This document shows positions 42,902-52,657 of a stretch of 64,000 nt of DNA, in pieces. The position numbers and the translations under genes were made by a program. The notes under the pieces are model-generated. The model was not told where the DNA came from. It worked only from the letters and a program-made list of their open reading frames with translations, and made no database searches. This DNA is from Myxococcales bacterium (GTDB lineage: Bacteria; Myxococcota; Myxococcia; Myxococcales; Myxococcaceae), in the NCBI GenBank assembly GCA_016191815.1, contig JACPVI010000006.1, forward strand, positions 124,001 to 188,000, given 5' to 3'. Position 1 is the first letter of the stretch, and every line of letters begins with the position of its first letter.

Positions 42902-44263
42902 ATGGCGACAGTCTGCATGGTCGACATCGACGATCCGTTCCTCGAGCCCGAACTCCAGCGCCACGGCCACACCGTCACGCGCGGCTCGCTGGAGGCGCTG
43001 CTCAAGGGCGGCGGCGGCGGAAGCCCCGATGTCGGCGTGGTCAGGCCCACCTCCCAGCCGGCGGTCCCCGCGGCTCGCCAGCTCGCGGTGCTCCACCCGG
43101 CCACCGCCTGGGTGCTGCTCCTGCCCGCTTCCGCCGCGGGCTCCTCGGGGGAGATCCTCGACGCCGGCGCGAGCGACGTGGCGGTCGAGCCGCTCTCCCC
43201 GGCCTCCGCGGTGGTCTTGGTGGCGCGGCTGGTTCGAGAGCAGCGGCTCAAGGTGCGCCTGAGTCGCCTGGAAGGAGAGCGCGCCAAGCAGGCCCAGCTC
43301 GAAGAGGTGATCGGCCGCTCGCCCGCGATGCGGGAGCTATTGGACAAGCTCGGCCGCCTCACCCGGCGCAGCGCTCAGGGTCCGGCGCTCTCGGTGATGA
43401 TCACCGGCGAGACTGGGACTGGCAAAGGGCTCCTCGCCCGCGTGCTGCACTTCTCCGGGCGGCGGCGCGACGGGCCGTTCGTGGAGCTGAACTGCGCCGC
43501 CATTCCCTCCGGCCTTCTCGAGTCCGAGCTGTTCGGCCACGAGCGGGGGGCCTTCACCGATGCGCGCTCCTCCCGCATCGGACTGGTGGAGGCGGCCCAC
43601 GGCGGGACGCTCTTCCTCGACGAGGTGACCTACCTGCCGCCGGAGGGCCAGGCCAAGCTGCTCACCGTCCTCGAGACGCGCCGGGTCCGCCGGCTGGGAG
43701 GCACCGCCGAGCGGCAGGTGGAGGTCCAGGTGGTCGCTGCCAGTAGCCACGATCTCCAGCGGCTGGTCGAGGAGGGCCGCTTCACCCCTGAGCTATTGCA
43801 CCGGCTCACCGCGCTGTGGCTCAAGCTCCCGCCCTTGCGCGAGCGCGGCGACGACGCGGTGTTGATGGCGGAGCGTTTCCTCGGGCGCATCGCCCAGACC
43901 TACCGGCTCCCGCAAAAGCAGCTCTCCGAGGCGGCGCGGGAGGCGATCCGCGCCCACCCCTGGCCGGGGAACGTCCGCGAGCTGTACCACGCCATCGAGC
44001 GGGCGATGCTCTTCGAGGACCGAGAGGTGGTGGAGCCGTCCGATCTCGCGCTCGCTGCGGCCGATGGGGCCGCCCGCGCCGGCCCATTTCCGCCGGAGGG
44101 CCTGGCGGTCATCGACCACGCCGAGCGAGAGCTGATCGAGCGCGCGCTCCGCGTGGAGAAGGGCAACGTCACCCGCGCGGCCGCGCTGCTCAAGGTGAGC
44201 CGCGACGTCCTGAGGACGCGGATCGAGAAGTTCGGCCTGGTGCCGGCCAGCTTCGGCGGCTAA
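42902..44263 (+). CDS. Sigma-54-dependent activator with pseudo-receiver
   Basis: The 453-residue protein has an N-terminal receiver-like domain (1-125) that keeps the fold pattern (LDAGASDVAVEPLSP) but shows no clear phospho-acceptor Asp after strand 3. A full AAA+ sigma-54 domain follows (Walker A GETGTGKG, GAFTDA in place of GAFTGA, Walker B GTLFLDEV). It ends in a Fis-type helix-turn-helix (GNVTRAAALLKVSRDVLRTR). It opens sigma-54 promoters in response to an unidentified cue. Its stop overlaps that of the kinase gene on the other strand. Confidence 0.88.
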   Translation: MATVCMVDIDDPFLEPELQRHGHTVTRGSLEALLKGGGGGSPDVGVVRPTSQPAVPAARQLAVLHPATAWVLLLPASAAGSSGEILDAGASDVAVEPLSPASAVVLVARLVREQRLKVRLSRLEGERAKQAQLEEVIGRSPAMRELLDKLGRLTRRSAQGPALSVMITGETGTGKGLLARVLHFSGRRRDGPFVELNCAAIPSGLLESELFGHERGAFTDARSSRIGLVEAAHGGTLFLDEVTYLPPEGQAKLLTVLETRRVRRLGGTAERQVEVQVVAASSHDLQRLVEEGRFTPELLHRLTALWLKLPPLRERGDDAVLMAERFLGRIAQTYRLPQKQLSEAAREAIRAHPWPGNVRELYHAIERAMLFEDREVVEPSDLALAAADGAARAGPFPPEGLAVIDHAERELIERALRVEKGNVTRAAALLKVSRDVLRTRIEKFGLVPASFGG

Positions 44264-46566
44264 TCGGCGAAGGGATCGATCACCGCGTCGCTGCTCTCCT
44301 TCTTTCTCGGCGGGCGGCTCTTCTTCTCCACCGGCCTCCGCGGTGGCTCCGGCGACAGATCCACCGAGATCTGCACGTCCCCCGAGAGCGAGACGGTACG
44401 CTCCGCCGCGCGATGCCCGGCCAGCTCGAACCTAAGGACCACCGGCGCGCCCGCGCGGGGAAGCTGCTCCGACAAAGGCGTGGCGCCCAGCACCTCGCCC
44501 GTGTCCGCCCGCACCACGCGCGCTCCCGGCGGATTCGAGCTCGCCCGGAGCCTCACCCGCGGCGGAGGCGCGGGAGCCGGTGGGGGAGCCGGCGGCAAAG
44601 AAGCCTGGGCCTGCGCCGGCACGGGCCGGGGCGGATCGAGCAAGGCGTACACCCCTCCGCCCGAAGATGCGAGCAGCACCGCGCCCGCCGCGGCCAATAC
44701 CGGCCACCTTCGCCTGGCCCCCGGGGGCAGCACCACCGAGCTTCCCGGGCCGGGCTTTTCGGGTGGCGCCACTGCCGGGGCGCGCGCCCTCGCTTCGCCC
44801 GCTGGCGCCTTCCGTGCTGCCTCGGGCAAGGACGGTAGGAGCTTCGACAGCTCGCCGGCCACCTCCGCCATCGACTGAGGACGCTCCTCCGGCTTCTTGG
44901 CCAGGCACCTCATCGCCACCTCCGCCAGCGCTGGCGGGATTGGCTCTCCCGAGGGCGTGGAAGACGGCAGCGGCGGAGGCGCCTGGGTCATGATCTGCAC
45001 GACCAACTGCCCGAACAGCGTGCCGGTGAACGGCAGCCGCCCGGACAACAGCTCGTACATCACCACCCCGAGCGCGTAGATGTCGGCGCGGAAGTCGGTG
45101 CCGGCCCCCGAGGCCTGCTCCGGCGCCATGTACGCGGGGGTGCCGATGATCGCGCCCTCCATCGTCCCCACCTTGGGCGCGTCGGAGAGCGGCACCACCA
45201 GCTTGGCGACACCGAAGTCCAGCACCTTGACGAAGTCCGAGATGCCCGAGCGCTCGGTGACGAACACGTTGTCCGGCTTGATGTCCCGGTGGACCACTCC
45301 CACCCGGTGGGCCGCGCCCAGCGCGCTGGCGATCTGCCTCGAGATGTTGACGATCCGCCGCAGCGAGAGCTGCTCGGACCGCGCCAGCTCGGTGAGCGAA
45401 GCGCCGGAGAGGAGCTCCATCACGCAGAACACCCGCTGCTCGCCCTTCGCGTCCACGTCCTCGACGAAGTCGAAGATCTCCACGATGTGCTCGTGGTTGA
45501 TCTCGTTGACGGTGCGCGCCTCCTGGAAGAAGCGCTTCACCAGCTCTCCGTTCCGGGCGTGATCCGGCCGCATCTTCTTGAGCGCCACCTGGCGGCCGAG
45601 CTTCTTGTGGCGGGCCAGGTACACCTGCCCCATCGAGCCCTCGCCCAAGAGCCGCACCGCCTCGTACGAGCCGAAGGTCTCTCCCACCGACGATCCGTCG
45701 GAGGTGCCCGGCTCCGCCCCAGGCCGGCTGATGAAGGTCCGCGAGGTCGCCAAGGACAGTGCTTCGGAGAGCGCCTGTCCCAGCTCCGCCGCGCTGCCGT
45801 ACCGATTCTCGGGCTCCTTGCACAGGCAGCGGTGCACGATCTTCTGGAGGTGGGTGGCGCTCGCCGGCAGCGCGGGCGGCGGCTGCGAGAGGTGCTTGAG
45901 GAGCAGCTCGCCGTAGTTCCCCGCCACGAACGGCGGCGCGCCGGTGAGCGCCTCGAAGAGGACGATTCCGAACGAGTAGAGGTCGCTCCGGGCGTCGGCT
46001 TTCTGTCCCTGGATGCACTCCGGAGGCGTGTACTCCGGTGTCGAGAGGATCACCCCGGTCGCGGTGCGCACCGACTTGGGCCCTTCGAAACGCGCCAGCC
46101 CGAAGTCGAGCAGCCTGGGGTCGAATGCCTGTAGCCCTCCGGCGAGGAAGATGTTGTCCGGTTTGAGATCCCGGTGGATCACCCCGTGCTGGTGCACGTG
46201 CTCCAGCGCCTCCGCCAGCGGGATGGCCAGCTTCAACAGCTCATCGGACGCCAGCGGACCGTCCCGCCGGAGCTGGGAGCCGAGGTCTCTCCCTTCCAAG
46301 AGCTCGGTCATCACGTACACCCGCCCATCTGGAAGCTGCCCCGAGCCGAGGCAGCGGACGATGTTCGGGTGCCGCATCCGCTGGAAGACTTTGGCCTCGT
46401 CCAGGAAGCGGCCCACCACCGAGGCGTCCGAGGTGAGCTCGCTCCGGAGCACCTTCACCACCACCTGCTCCCCGCTCTTGAGCTCCCTGGCGAGGAGGAC
46501 CTCCGCCGCCGCGCCGTCGGCGAGCTTGCGGATGGGCTCGAACGGGACGGAGGCCGGCCCGCTCAT
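44260..46566 (-). CDS. Transmembrane protein with two Ser/Thr kinase domains
   Basis: The 768-residue protein has two Hanks-type kinase domains in tandem. Domain 1 (about 8-270) has HRDLKPDN and LLDFGLARF but a degenerate Gly-loop (LADGAAAEV). Domain 2 (about 310-585) has LGEGSMGQVYLA, HRDIKPDN and VLDFGVAK. A Pro-rich linker, one span (PVLAAAGAVLLAS) and an extracytoplasmic PEGA-like domain (SSNPPGARVVRADTG) follow. Double-kinase chains are unusual even in myxobacteria. Its ATG overlaps the stop of the giant lipoprotein gene, so it may sense or modify that surface system. Confidence 0.88.
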   Translation of the reverse strand: MSGPASVPFEPIRKLADGAAAEVLLARELKSGEQVVVKVLRSELTSDASVVGRFLDEAKVFQRMRHPNIVRCLGSGQLPDGRVYVMTELLEGRDLGSQLRRDGPLASDELLKLAIPLAEALEHVHQHGVIHRDLKPDNIFLAGGLQAFDPRLLDFGLARFEGPKSVRTATGVILSTPEYTPPECIQGQKADARSDLYSFGIVLFEALTGAPPFVAGNYGELLLKHLSQPPPALPASATHLQKIVHRCLCKEPENRYGSAAELGQALSEALSLATSRTFISRPGAEPGTSDGSSVGETFGSYEAVRLLGEGSMGQVYLARHKKLGRQVALKKMRPDHARNGELVKRFFQEARTVNEINHEHIVEIFDFVEDVDAKGEQRVFCVMELLSGASLTELARSEQLSLRRIVNISRQIASALGAAHRVGVVHRDIKPDNVFVTERSGISDFVKVLDFGVAKLVVPLSDAPKVGTMEGAIIGTPAYMAPEQASGAGTDFRADIYALGVVMYELLSGRLPFTGTLFGQLVVQIMTQAPPPLPSSTPSGEPIPPALAEVAMRCLAKKPEERPQSMAEVAGELSKLLPSLPEAARKAPAGEARARAPAVAPPEKPGPGSSVVLPPGARRRWPVLAAAGAVLLASSGGGVYALLDPPRPVPAQAQASLPPAPPPAPAPPPRVRLRASSNPPGARVVRADTGEVLGATPLSEQLPRAGAPVVLRFELAGHRAAERTVSLSGDVQISVDLSPEPPRRPVEKKSRPPRKKESSDAVIDPFAD

Positions 46567-49500
46567 GGAGAGCAGGTCCCGCCGTCCGTCTGGCATGCCC
46601 CGCCGCAGCAGACGCCGCTGCAGCACTGGGAGTCGAGGGTGCAGGACACGGCGGAGAGGCGGCAGGTGCCGGCGTCTCCGCCCAGGCAGCAGTAGTTGCC
46701 GGAGCCGTCCACGTTGCAGGTTCCGCCGTCGGGCAGGCAGCGCGCGGTGCCTCCGTCGAGCACGCCCCCGTCGAGCAGCACGGGGCAAACCGGATTCGAA
46801 AGCGGTCCGGGCTGCGGGAGGACAGTCTCGGTCTGGCTCTCCGCCGGAAAGCCCGCTCCCGGGGAAACTGTGATGTCGATCGACTGCTTCGTGAGGACAA
46901 CCGGCTCGCCGAAGTGGAATCGCGCAGAGCGCGCGCCCTGAGCGAGCCACACCCCGCCGTCTAATCCGTTGCCGCACGTCGCGCCCGTGAAGAACTTCGT
47001 GGTCGCAGTGCTGGAGGACACCGAGCAGAAAGTATCGCTGGTCACGTCGTTGGGGTTCCCGAAGGAGTCGGTGCTCTCAATCTCTACCCTGCACGAGCAC
47101 TTGCCTCCCTCGTTGAACTGGGACGGCGTCTTGAATCGAATTCGCGAAGCAGGCGCCGGCGTGACGTTGAGGCTGGCCGAGGCGCTGCTCAGGCTGCTTG
47201 CTTGGTCGGTGCCGTTGAGCTGCTGCAGCCCGGCCTGGGTTTCCGTCAGCGAGAACGGGGCGGAGGACGTGTTCGCGGCGATGGTGATGGTGCTCGTCGC
47301 CGAAGCGCAGTTGGGGCCGTTGGAGAAGGTCCAGCCGCTCCCGGTGGAGCTCATCTGCACGTACACGTCGGAGGAGGGAGGCGATGGGTTGTTCCAGGCG
47401 TCTGTCACCTCCACCGCTCCGGGCTGGCACGCGCCCGCGGTGACGGTCGAGGCCAGGCCGGAGAAGACCAGCGCCGCAGGGAGCCCCGGATTCACCACAT
47501 GGCTCTGGACGGCGGAGCCGACGGAGGCGTTGGTCACCGTCACCGATACCGTCCCCGCCCGGGTTTCCTTGTAGAACAGGTCGACCCCGGTCTGGCCGGA
47601 CGGCACCAGGAAGTTGTTGCCAGTCGCGCCGACGAAACACGAGGCATCGCTGAACCACTGCCCGTTGATCGAGTTGGACGAAGCGGCCAACCACAGCCCT
47701 CCGGAAGGGGGCGAGGGGTTTCCATAGGTGTCCTGCAGCTCGGCCCTGATGACCTTGGCCGTCCCCGGGCAGCTACCCGCCACGAAGATGCGGGAGGGAG
47801 TGGTGAGCACTACCTTGGAAGGAGCGGCGGGGATGACGGTATGCACCTGCGGCGGAGGGACCGCCAGCGTGGGCGAGCTGAGGCTGACCGAGGGGGAGCC
47901 AGCCTTCTCGTCCTGGTAGAAGATGCCCAGGGAGCCGTTCCCCGCCGCGATGACGAAGCTTCCTCCTACCGTCTGCTGGCTACAGGTGTACAGCTTCCAC
48001 CACTTCCCGGTGGCGGAGCTGGAGGTGGCGGTGAAGGGCTCGCCTGAGGCACCAGCGTTCACCGGGTTGTCGTACTGGTCGCGCAAGGCGAGGACGATCA
48101 TCTTGGCCAGCCCGGGGCACTGGCCGGCGACGAAGGTCTGACTGCTGGTCGCGTAGACCAGCTTCGCAGGAGGTCCGGGATCGACGGTGTGGTACTGCGT
48201 CGCCGGGGCGAGCCCGCTCGCGGAGGCGGTCATCGAGCGGCTGGGGCTCGCCCGAACGTCCTTCCAGTAGAAGCTCAAGGCGTCGTTCCCCTGAGGGATG
48301 GTGGGCGAGGCGGAGATGGCGCTCGCGCAGGATGGGTCCGAGAAGTAGGTACGCCAACCATCAGTGGAGAGGGTGATCACGGTGGGCGCCACCACGCCGG
48401 ACGGGTTTCCGAACGAGTCCCGGGTCTGGATGCTGGTCTTCGGCGAGCAGGCCCCGGCGGTGACGGTGTGCTGGGGAGTGGTGAATTGCAGCTTGGTGGG
48501 AGGGGCGGCGAGGACCGTCTCTGTCTGGCTGGCCGGCACCACCCCGCTCGCCGAGGCCGTCAGCGTCACCAGGCCCGCGACGGTGTCCTTCCAGTAGAAC
48601 GTCACGTCCGTCGACCCCGGCGAGAGGGTGAAGGTGTTCGTCGTGTTTGCGCAGGCGGGGTCGCTGTGGAAACCCGCCTGGGGAGGACTGGCGGACATGG
48701 TGACGGCGGTCGAGGCCGTGGCCGGCTTCGGGTTCCCGAGGGTGTCCTGGAGCTGCACTTGAACCACCGGAGAGCAGTCCCCGGCGAAGATGGTCTGCGA
48801 AGGGGAGAGGAACTTGAGCACGCCCCCCGCGCCCGACAGCACCGTCTGCGCCTGCTGCGCCCCGGTCAATCCTGTGGCAGAGACGGTGATGGTCGGGGAG
48901 CCCACCGCCGAGTCGCGCCAGTGGAAGGTGGCCTGGCCCGCGCCGGCGGCGATGGGCACCGAGGTGACCTTGGTCGCGCAGCTCGCCGAGGAGAAGAATT
49001 CGAGTGTGCCCGTCGACAAGCTGGTGAGCGAAACCGTCAGCGGTCCGCTGGCGACGGTGGAGTTTCCGTAGGCGTCCTCGAGCCCGATAGCGGTGGCGGC
49101 GGAGCAGCTCCCGGCAGCGATGGTCTGCGCTGAGCTGAGGAACACCAACTTCTTCTCGACGCCGCCGTTGATGGTCTGCTGCTGGGAGGCTCCGGCCAAC
49201 GCCGCCCCCGCGCCGACGATGAGGTTCGGGCTGCCCGCCTTGGTGTCCACGAAGTAGAACGACGCCTTGCTCGCGGATTGGGACAGCGTCACCTCGGCGA
49301 TGGACGCCGTGCATCCTTGGTCCGAATAGAAGGTGGCGCCTAGCGAGGTGCTCTCGAGCTTCACTTGCGTGGCGCCGGACGGCGCCGAGGGATTCTGGAA
49401 CTGGTCGCGCGATTCGACCGTCAACGGCCCGGCGCAAGCCCCGGCTCGGGAAGAAAATGGCTGAGTGGTGAAGGCGAGGTGATCGGGGCTGGCGGGGAGC

Positions 49501-50849
49501 ACGGTATGGGTCTGCCCCGGAGGAAGGGCCAGTCCCCCCGCCCCTTGCAGAGAGATGCTCGGGGAGCCCGCCTTGTCATCCCAGTAGTAGAGGCTCACCG
49601 AGCCGGCCCCGGTCCCGATGGCGTAGCTTCCGCCCGCAGCCTGGGCGGCACAGGAGGGGCCCAGGTACCATTTCGCCGCGCCGGCGGAGCTCGACAGGGC
49701 GGTGAAGGCGATGCCCCCCGGCCCCGCGAGGGTCGAATTTCCGTAGGCGTCCTTCAGCACCACGGTGATGGCTTGGCTGGAGGCGCTGCACGCCCCCGCC
49801 ACGAAGATCACCTTCCCGGTCGAGAACTCCAGCCAGTCCGGCGGGCCCGGCAAGACTTCGAAGGTGCCGCTCACCGCCGAGACTCCGGCGGCGGTCGCCT
49901 TGAGCGAATAGCCCTGGCCGGCCAGCTCGATGCTCAGATTGGAGAAAGTGGCGACTCCCGCGATCGCGGTCACCGAGCTCGTTCCCTTGAGGTACCCGCC
50001 CGGGCCGGAGGCGAGCTGCACGGTCACCGCCTGGTTGAAGTCGGTCAGCGCCTTCCCCTGCGCGTCGCGGGCGCTCACCTTCACCGCCGGAGCGATGGCC
50101 GCCCCCGCCACCACCGCGATAGTGGGCTGGACCGTGAAGGCCAAGGCGGCGAAGGTAGCCGGCGCGACGTCGAACGGGTCGCTCAAGGCCTCCGTCACCC
50201 CCTCCGAGGAGGCCCGCACCCGATAGCCCGCTCCCACGCGGTCGACCTGGAGGCCGGCGAACACCGCCACGCCCGAAGGCGCGTCGAGCGGGCCGCCGCC
50301 CGACAGCCGGGCCCCGCCCGTCCCTCCTTCCAGCGCGAGCTGCACCGAAACCGGCTCGCTCACCTGGTTGCCACCGTCGTCCTGCAACGCCACCTCGACC
50401 GGCGGGGCGATGGGAGCTCCGGCGCGCGCGCCGGAGGGCTGAACCTTGAAGGCGAGCTTGAGCTGTCTCGGCCTGAGCGTCACCGGCACGTCCTCCTCGC
50501 GGCCGGCCCTGACCGTGGCGGCGCCCTTTCCGGCCGCCAGCACCTTGCCGTCGGCCAGCGCCTCCACGGTGACGGAAACCTCCTGGTCCACGAACCCATC
50601 CAGCTTCCGGAGGCGGAGGCTCTGCGGGCTCGCGAGCGCTTCTCCCGGAGAGTCCGGTAGAGCCACCGGGGCGAGCACCACCTGATCTCCGGCCTTGGCC
50701 GAGAAGCGGAGCTGCTTCACCGGGGAGGAGAGCCCCTCGAAGCTCACCACGATGTAGAGGCTGGTGCCGGCGGCGGTCCGCTCATCGCCGCAGCCCATGG
50801 CCATCGCCGAGGCGAAGGCGAAGAGGCAGAGTTTTCTGTAGGAGCTCAT
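46563..50849 (-). CDS. Giant repeat surface lipoprotein
   Basis: The 1428-residue protein has a lipobox (AMGC) and about eleven repeats of roughly 100 residues. Each has the pattern SQTIxAGxCS ... LQDxYGNP ... FYWKDTxAGxxTxxxSA, resembling Ig-like/filamin domains; most hold a Cys pair. The C-terminus is a Cys-rich knot with DGG spacers (CCLGGDAG, CCSGVCCGGAC). It probably forms a long surface filament or stalk. Translational overlaps with the TPR gene upstream and the dual kinase gene downstream suggest a three-protein surface-signalling unit. Confidence 0.82.
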   Translation of the reverse strand: MSSYRKLCLFAFASAMAMGCGDERTAAGTSLYIVVSFEGLSSPVKQLRFSAKAGDQVVLAPVALPDSPGEALASPQSLRLRKLDGFVDQEVSVTVEALADGKVLAAGKGAATVRAGREEDVPVTLRPRQLKLAFKVQPSGARAGAPIAPPVEVALQDDGGNQVSEPVSVQLALEGGTGGARLSGGGPLDAPSGVAVFAGLQVDRVGAGYRVRASSEGVTEALSDPFDVAPATFAALAFTVQPTIAVVAGAAIAPAVKVSARDAQGKALTDFNQAVTVQLASGPGGYLKGTSSVTAIAGVATFSNLSIELAGQGYSLKATAAGVSAVSGTFEVLPGPPDWLEFSTGKVIFVAGACSASSQAITVVLKDAYGNSTLAGPGGIAFTALSSSAGAAKWYLGPSCAAQAAGGSYAIGTGAGSVSLYYWDDKAGSPSISLQGAGGLALPPGQTHTVLPASPDHLAFTTQPFSSRAGACAGPLTVESRDQFQNPSAPSGATQVKLESTSLGATFYSDQGCTASIAEVTLSQSASKASFYFVDTKAGSPNLIVGAGAALAGASQQQTINGGVEKKLVFLSSAQTIAAGSCSAATAIGLEDAYGNSTVASGPLTVSLTSLSTGTLEFFSSASCATKVTSVPIAAGAGQATFHWRDSAVGSPTITVSATGLTGAQQAQTVLSGAGGVLKFLSPSQTIFAGDCSPVVQVQLQDTLGNPKPATASTAVTMSASPPQAGFHSDPACANTTNTFTLSPGSTDVTFYWKDTVAGLVTLTASASGVVPASQTETVLAAPPTKLQFTTPQHTVTAGACSPKTSIQTRDSFGNPSGVVAPTVITLSTDGWRTYFSDPSCASAISASPTIPQGNDALSFYWKDVRASPSRSMTASASGLAPATQYHTVDPGPPAKLVYATSSQTFVAGQCPGLAKMIVLALRDQYDNPVNAGASGEPFTATSSSATGKWWKLYTCSQQTVGGSFVIAAGNGSLGIFYQDEKAGSPSVSLSSPTLAVPPPQVHTVIPAAPSKVVLTTPSRIFVAGSCPGTAKVIRAELQDTYGNPSPPSGGLWLAASSNSINGQWFSDASCFVGATGNNFLVPSGQTGVDLFYKETRAGTVSVTVTNASVGSAVQSHVVNPGLPAALVFSGLASTVTAGACQPGAVEVTDAWNNPSPPSSDVYVQMSSTGSGWTFSNGPNCASATSTITIAANTSSAPFSLTETQAGLQQLNGTDQASSLSSASASLNVTPAPASRIRFKTPSQFNEGGKCSCRVEIESTDSFGNPNDVTSDTFCSVSSSTATTKFFTGATCGNGLDGGVWLAQGARSARFHFGEPVVLTKQSIDITVSPGAGFPAESQTETVLPQPGPLSNPVCPVLLDGGVLDGGTARCLPDGGTCNVDGSGNYCCLGGDAGTCRLSAVSCTLDSQCCSGVCCGGACQTDGGTCSP

Positions 50850-51571
50850 TGGGCCTCCACCTGTCCGAGGGTGGTGGGCCTCTCCTTCGGCGAGCCGACG
50901 ATCGCGGCGGTGGTCCCAGCCGCGGCGACCGCGCCCACTCCGGCCCAGAACCACCACTTCTGGAGCAGCGAATCCTGCTTGGGCGGAGGTCCGGCCTCCA
51001 AGAGCGGCGGCGCGGCGACCTCGGGCGAGGGCGCGTAGGCCTCGATCGCCCTGGCCTGGGCAGGCGGCGGCACCAGGTCGGCCTTGCGGAGCGCCTCCTC
51101 GTTCACGGCCGCCTCCTCCGGACGCTCCTTCTCTGAGCGCTCTCGGTCAGCCGCCTGTTTCGCCAGCCGTTCCTGCTCCTCCGCCTCCTTGCGCCTTTGG
51201 GCCGGCTGCGCCGAGAGCTTCGCCTCCACCTGCGCGAGCAGCGACTCGACCTGCTCGGCGTTCTTCGGGCGGGTGGGCGAGGTGTCCAGGTAGCGCTGGT
51301 AGAAAAAGCGCGCCTTCTCGTAGTCGCCCAGCTGCCGGTGACACTGGGCGATGTTGAAGAGGAACCCCGGCAAGGGCTTGAGCTGGTAGGCGTCGGAGTA
51401 GAGTTTCAGCGCCTCCTGGAAGCGGGCGAGATCGTACGCCTTCTGCGCCTCCTCGAAGCGAGCCCGCGCCTGCTGCTCGGCAGGATCCGCCTTTGGCTTC
51501 TTCGCCAAGGCGGGAAGTGCCACCACCGCCGCTACGAGCACGGCGGCCCATTGAACTCGGAGTGAGCGCAT
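50846..51571 (-). CDS. Exported TPR protein
   Basis: The 241-residue protein has a signal peptide (ALPALA|KK). TPR-like helices follow (ARARFEEAQKAYDLARFQEA, LFNIAQCHRQLGDYEKARFF), then a charged coiled stretch and a C-terminal span (WWFWAGVGAVAAAG). This design is frequent in myxobacterial kinase neighbourhoods. It is the first gene of the coupled TPR-lipoprotein-kinase set and probably acts in periplasmic assembly; function inferred. Confidence 0.8.
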   Translation of the reverse strand: MRSLRVQWAAVLVAAVVALPALAKKPKADPAEQQARARFEEAQKAYDLARFQEALKLYSDAYQLKPLPGFLFNIAQCHRQLGDYEKARFFYQRYLDTSPTRPKNAEQVESLLAQVEAKLSAQPAQRRKEAEEQERLAKQAADRERSEKERPEEAAVNEEALRKADLVPPPAQARAIEAYAPSPEVAAPPLLEAGPPPKQDSLLQKWWFWAGVGAVAAAGTTAAIVGSPKERPTTLGQVEAQ

Positions 51572-51727
51572 GTCCTGCCCCTCTCCCGGCCTGGGGGTGA
51601 GCTGGACCGGCCTGCAAGCTCACGGCCAGCTCTCTCCGGCGCGACCTCAGGGGGTTGGAACGGTGGAGCGCGGAGGCCTGGGGATTTCGGCCCAGCGGGG
51701 CGGGGAGGAGTCCCCGCTGAGCGCCCG

Positions 51728-52657
51728 CTAGCGCGTCTCCGGATCGTAGGGCACTCCGAGGGCGGCGGGTGCGGCGCCGCGCCGCCGCTGCAGGCCGAGC
51801 ACCAGCAAGGTGAGCGCGTAGGGAAGGGCGAGCAGGAAGCCCTGGGGCACCACCTGCAAGACGGCAGGAGCGGAGGACGCCACTCCGATGCGGAGCGCGT
51901 TGCCGAGGGAGAAGAAGGCCGAGGCCGCGAAGGCTCCGAGCGGCGTCCAGCGGCCGAAAACCATCGCCGCCACCGCCATGAAGCCCAATCCGGCGGGCAT
52001 GTGGTGCTCGAAGCGGTCCAGGGTGGAGGTGGAGAGCGTCGCTCCCCCGAGTCCGGCGAGCAGCCCGGCACCGACGACGCAGGCGTAGCGAACGCCCGAG
52101 ACGGAAACGCCCAGCGTCTCCGCGGCCGCCGGCTTCTCCCCGGCCGCGCGCACCCGGAGGCCGAAGGCGGTCCTCCACAGGGCGAGGTGGAAAGCCAGCG
52201 GCAGCGCGAGGGCGAGGTAGGTGAGGGCGGAGTGGCCGGAAGCCGCTCGGACAATCGGCACCTCCTTCAAGAGCGGCAGCGACCAGCGTTCGAGCTGCGC
52301 GATGGGAGGAGTTCCGGTGGGGGCGAAGAGCGCCTCGAGGAGGAAGGTGCCCGCCGCCAGCGCCACCAGGTTGATCGCCATCCCGGAGACGACCTGCTCG
52401 CTCCGCCAGCGGATGCAGAGGTAGGCGTGCACCGCCCCCAGGCAGGCTCCGGCGAGCATTCCCAGCACCACTCCGAGCGGAGTCGGGACGACCAGGGCGC
52501 CCACCGCGGCGGCGAAGGCCCCTGCTCGCATCATCCCTTCCACTCCGACGTTCACCACCCCGGCGCGCTCGGAGAGCACCGCTCCGAGCGAGGCGAACAC
52601 CAAGGCCGGCGCGTAATCGAAGGCGAGGAAGAGGAGGGCCTCCAGGACTTCAAGCAC
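51728..52657 (-). CDS. Nucleoside ABC permease (NupQ/YufQ-like)
   Basis: The 309-residue permease starts at a GTG and has the BPD_transp_2-type layout, with GVVNVGVEGMMRAGAFAA near the N-terminus as in NupQ-like proteins of BMP-type nucleoside importers. It is last in a four-gene operon with overlapping ends. Confidence 0.88.
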   Translation of the reverse strand: MLEVLEALLFLAFDYAPALVFASLGAVLSERAGVVNVGVEGMMRAGAFAAAVGALVVPTPLGVVLGMLAGACLGAVHAYLCIRWRSEQVVSGMAINLVALAAGTFLLEALFAPTGTPPIAQLERWSLPLLKEVPIVRAASGHSALTYLALALPLAFHLALWRTAFGLRVRAAGEKPAAAETLGVSVSGVRYACVVGAGLLAGLGGATLSTSTLDRFEHHMPAGLGFMAVAAMVFGRWTPLGAFAASAFFSLGNALRIGVASSAPAVLQVVPQGFLLALPYALTLLVLGLQRRRGAAPAALGVPYDPETR

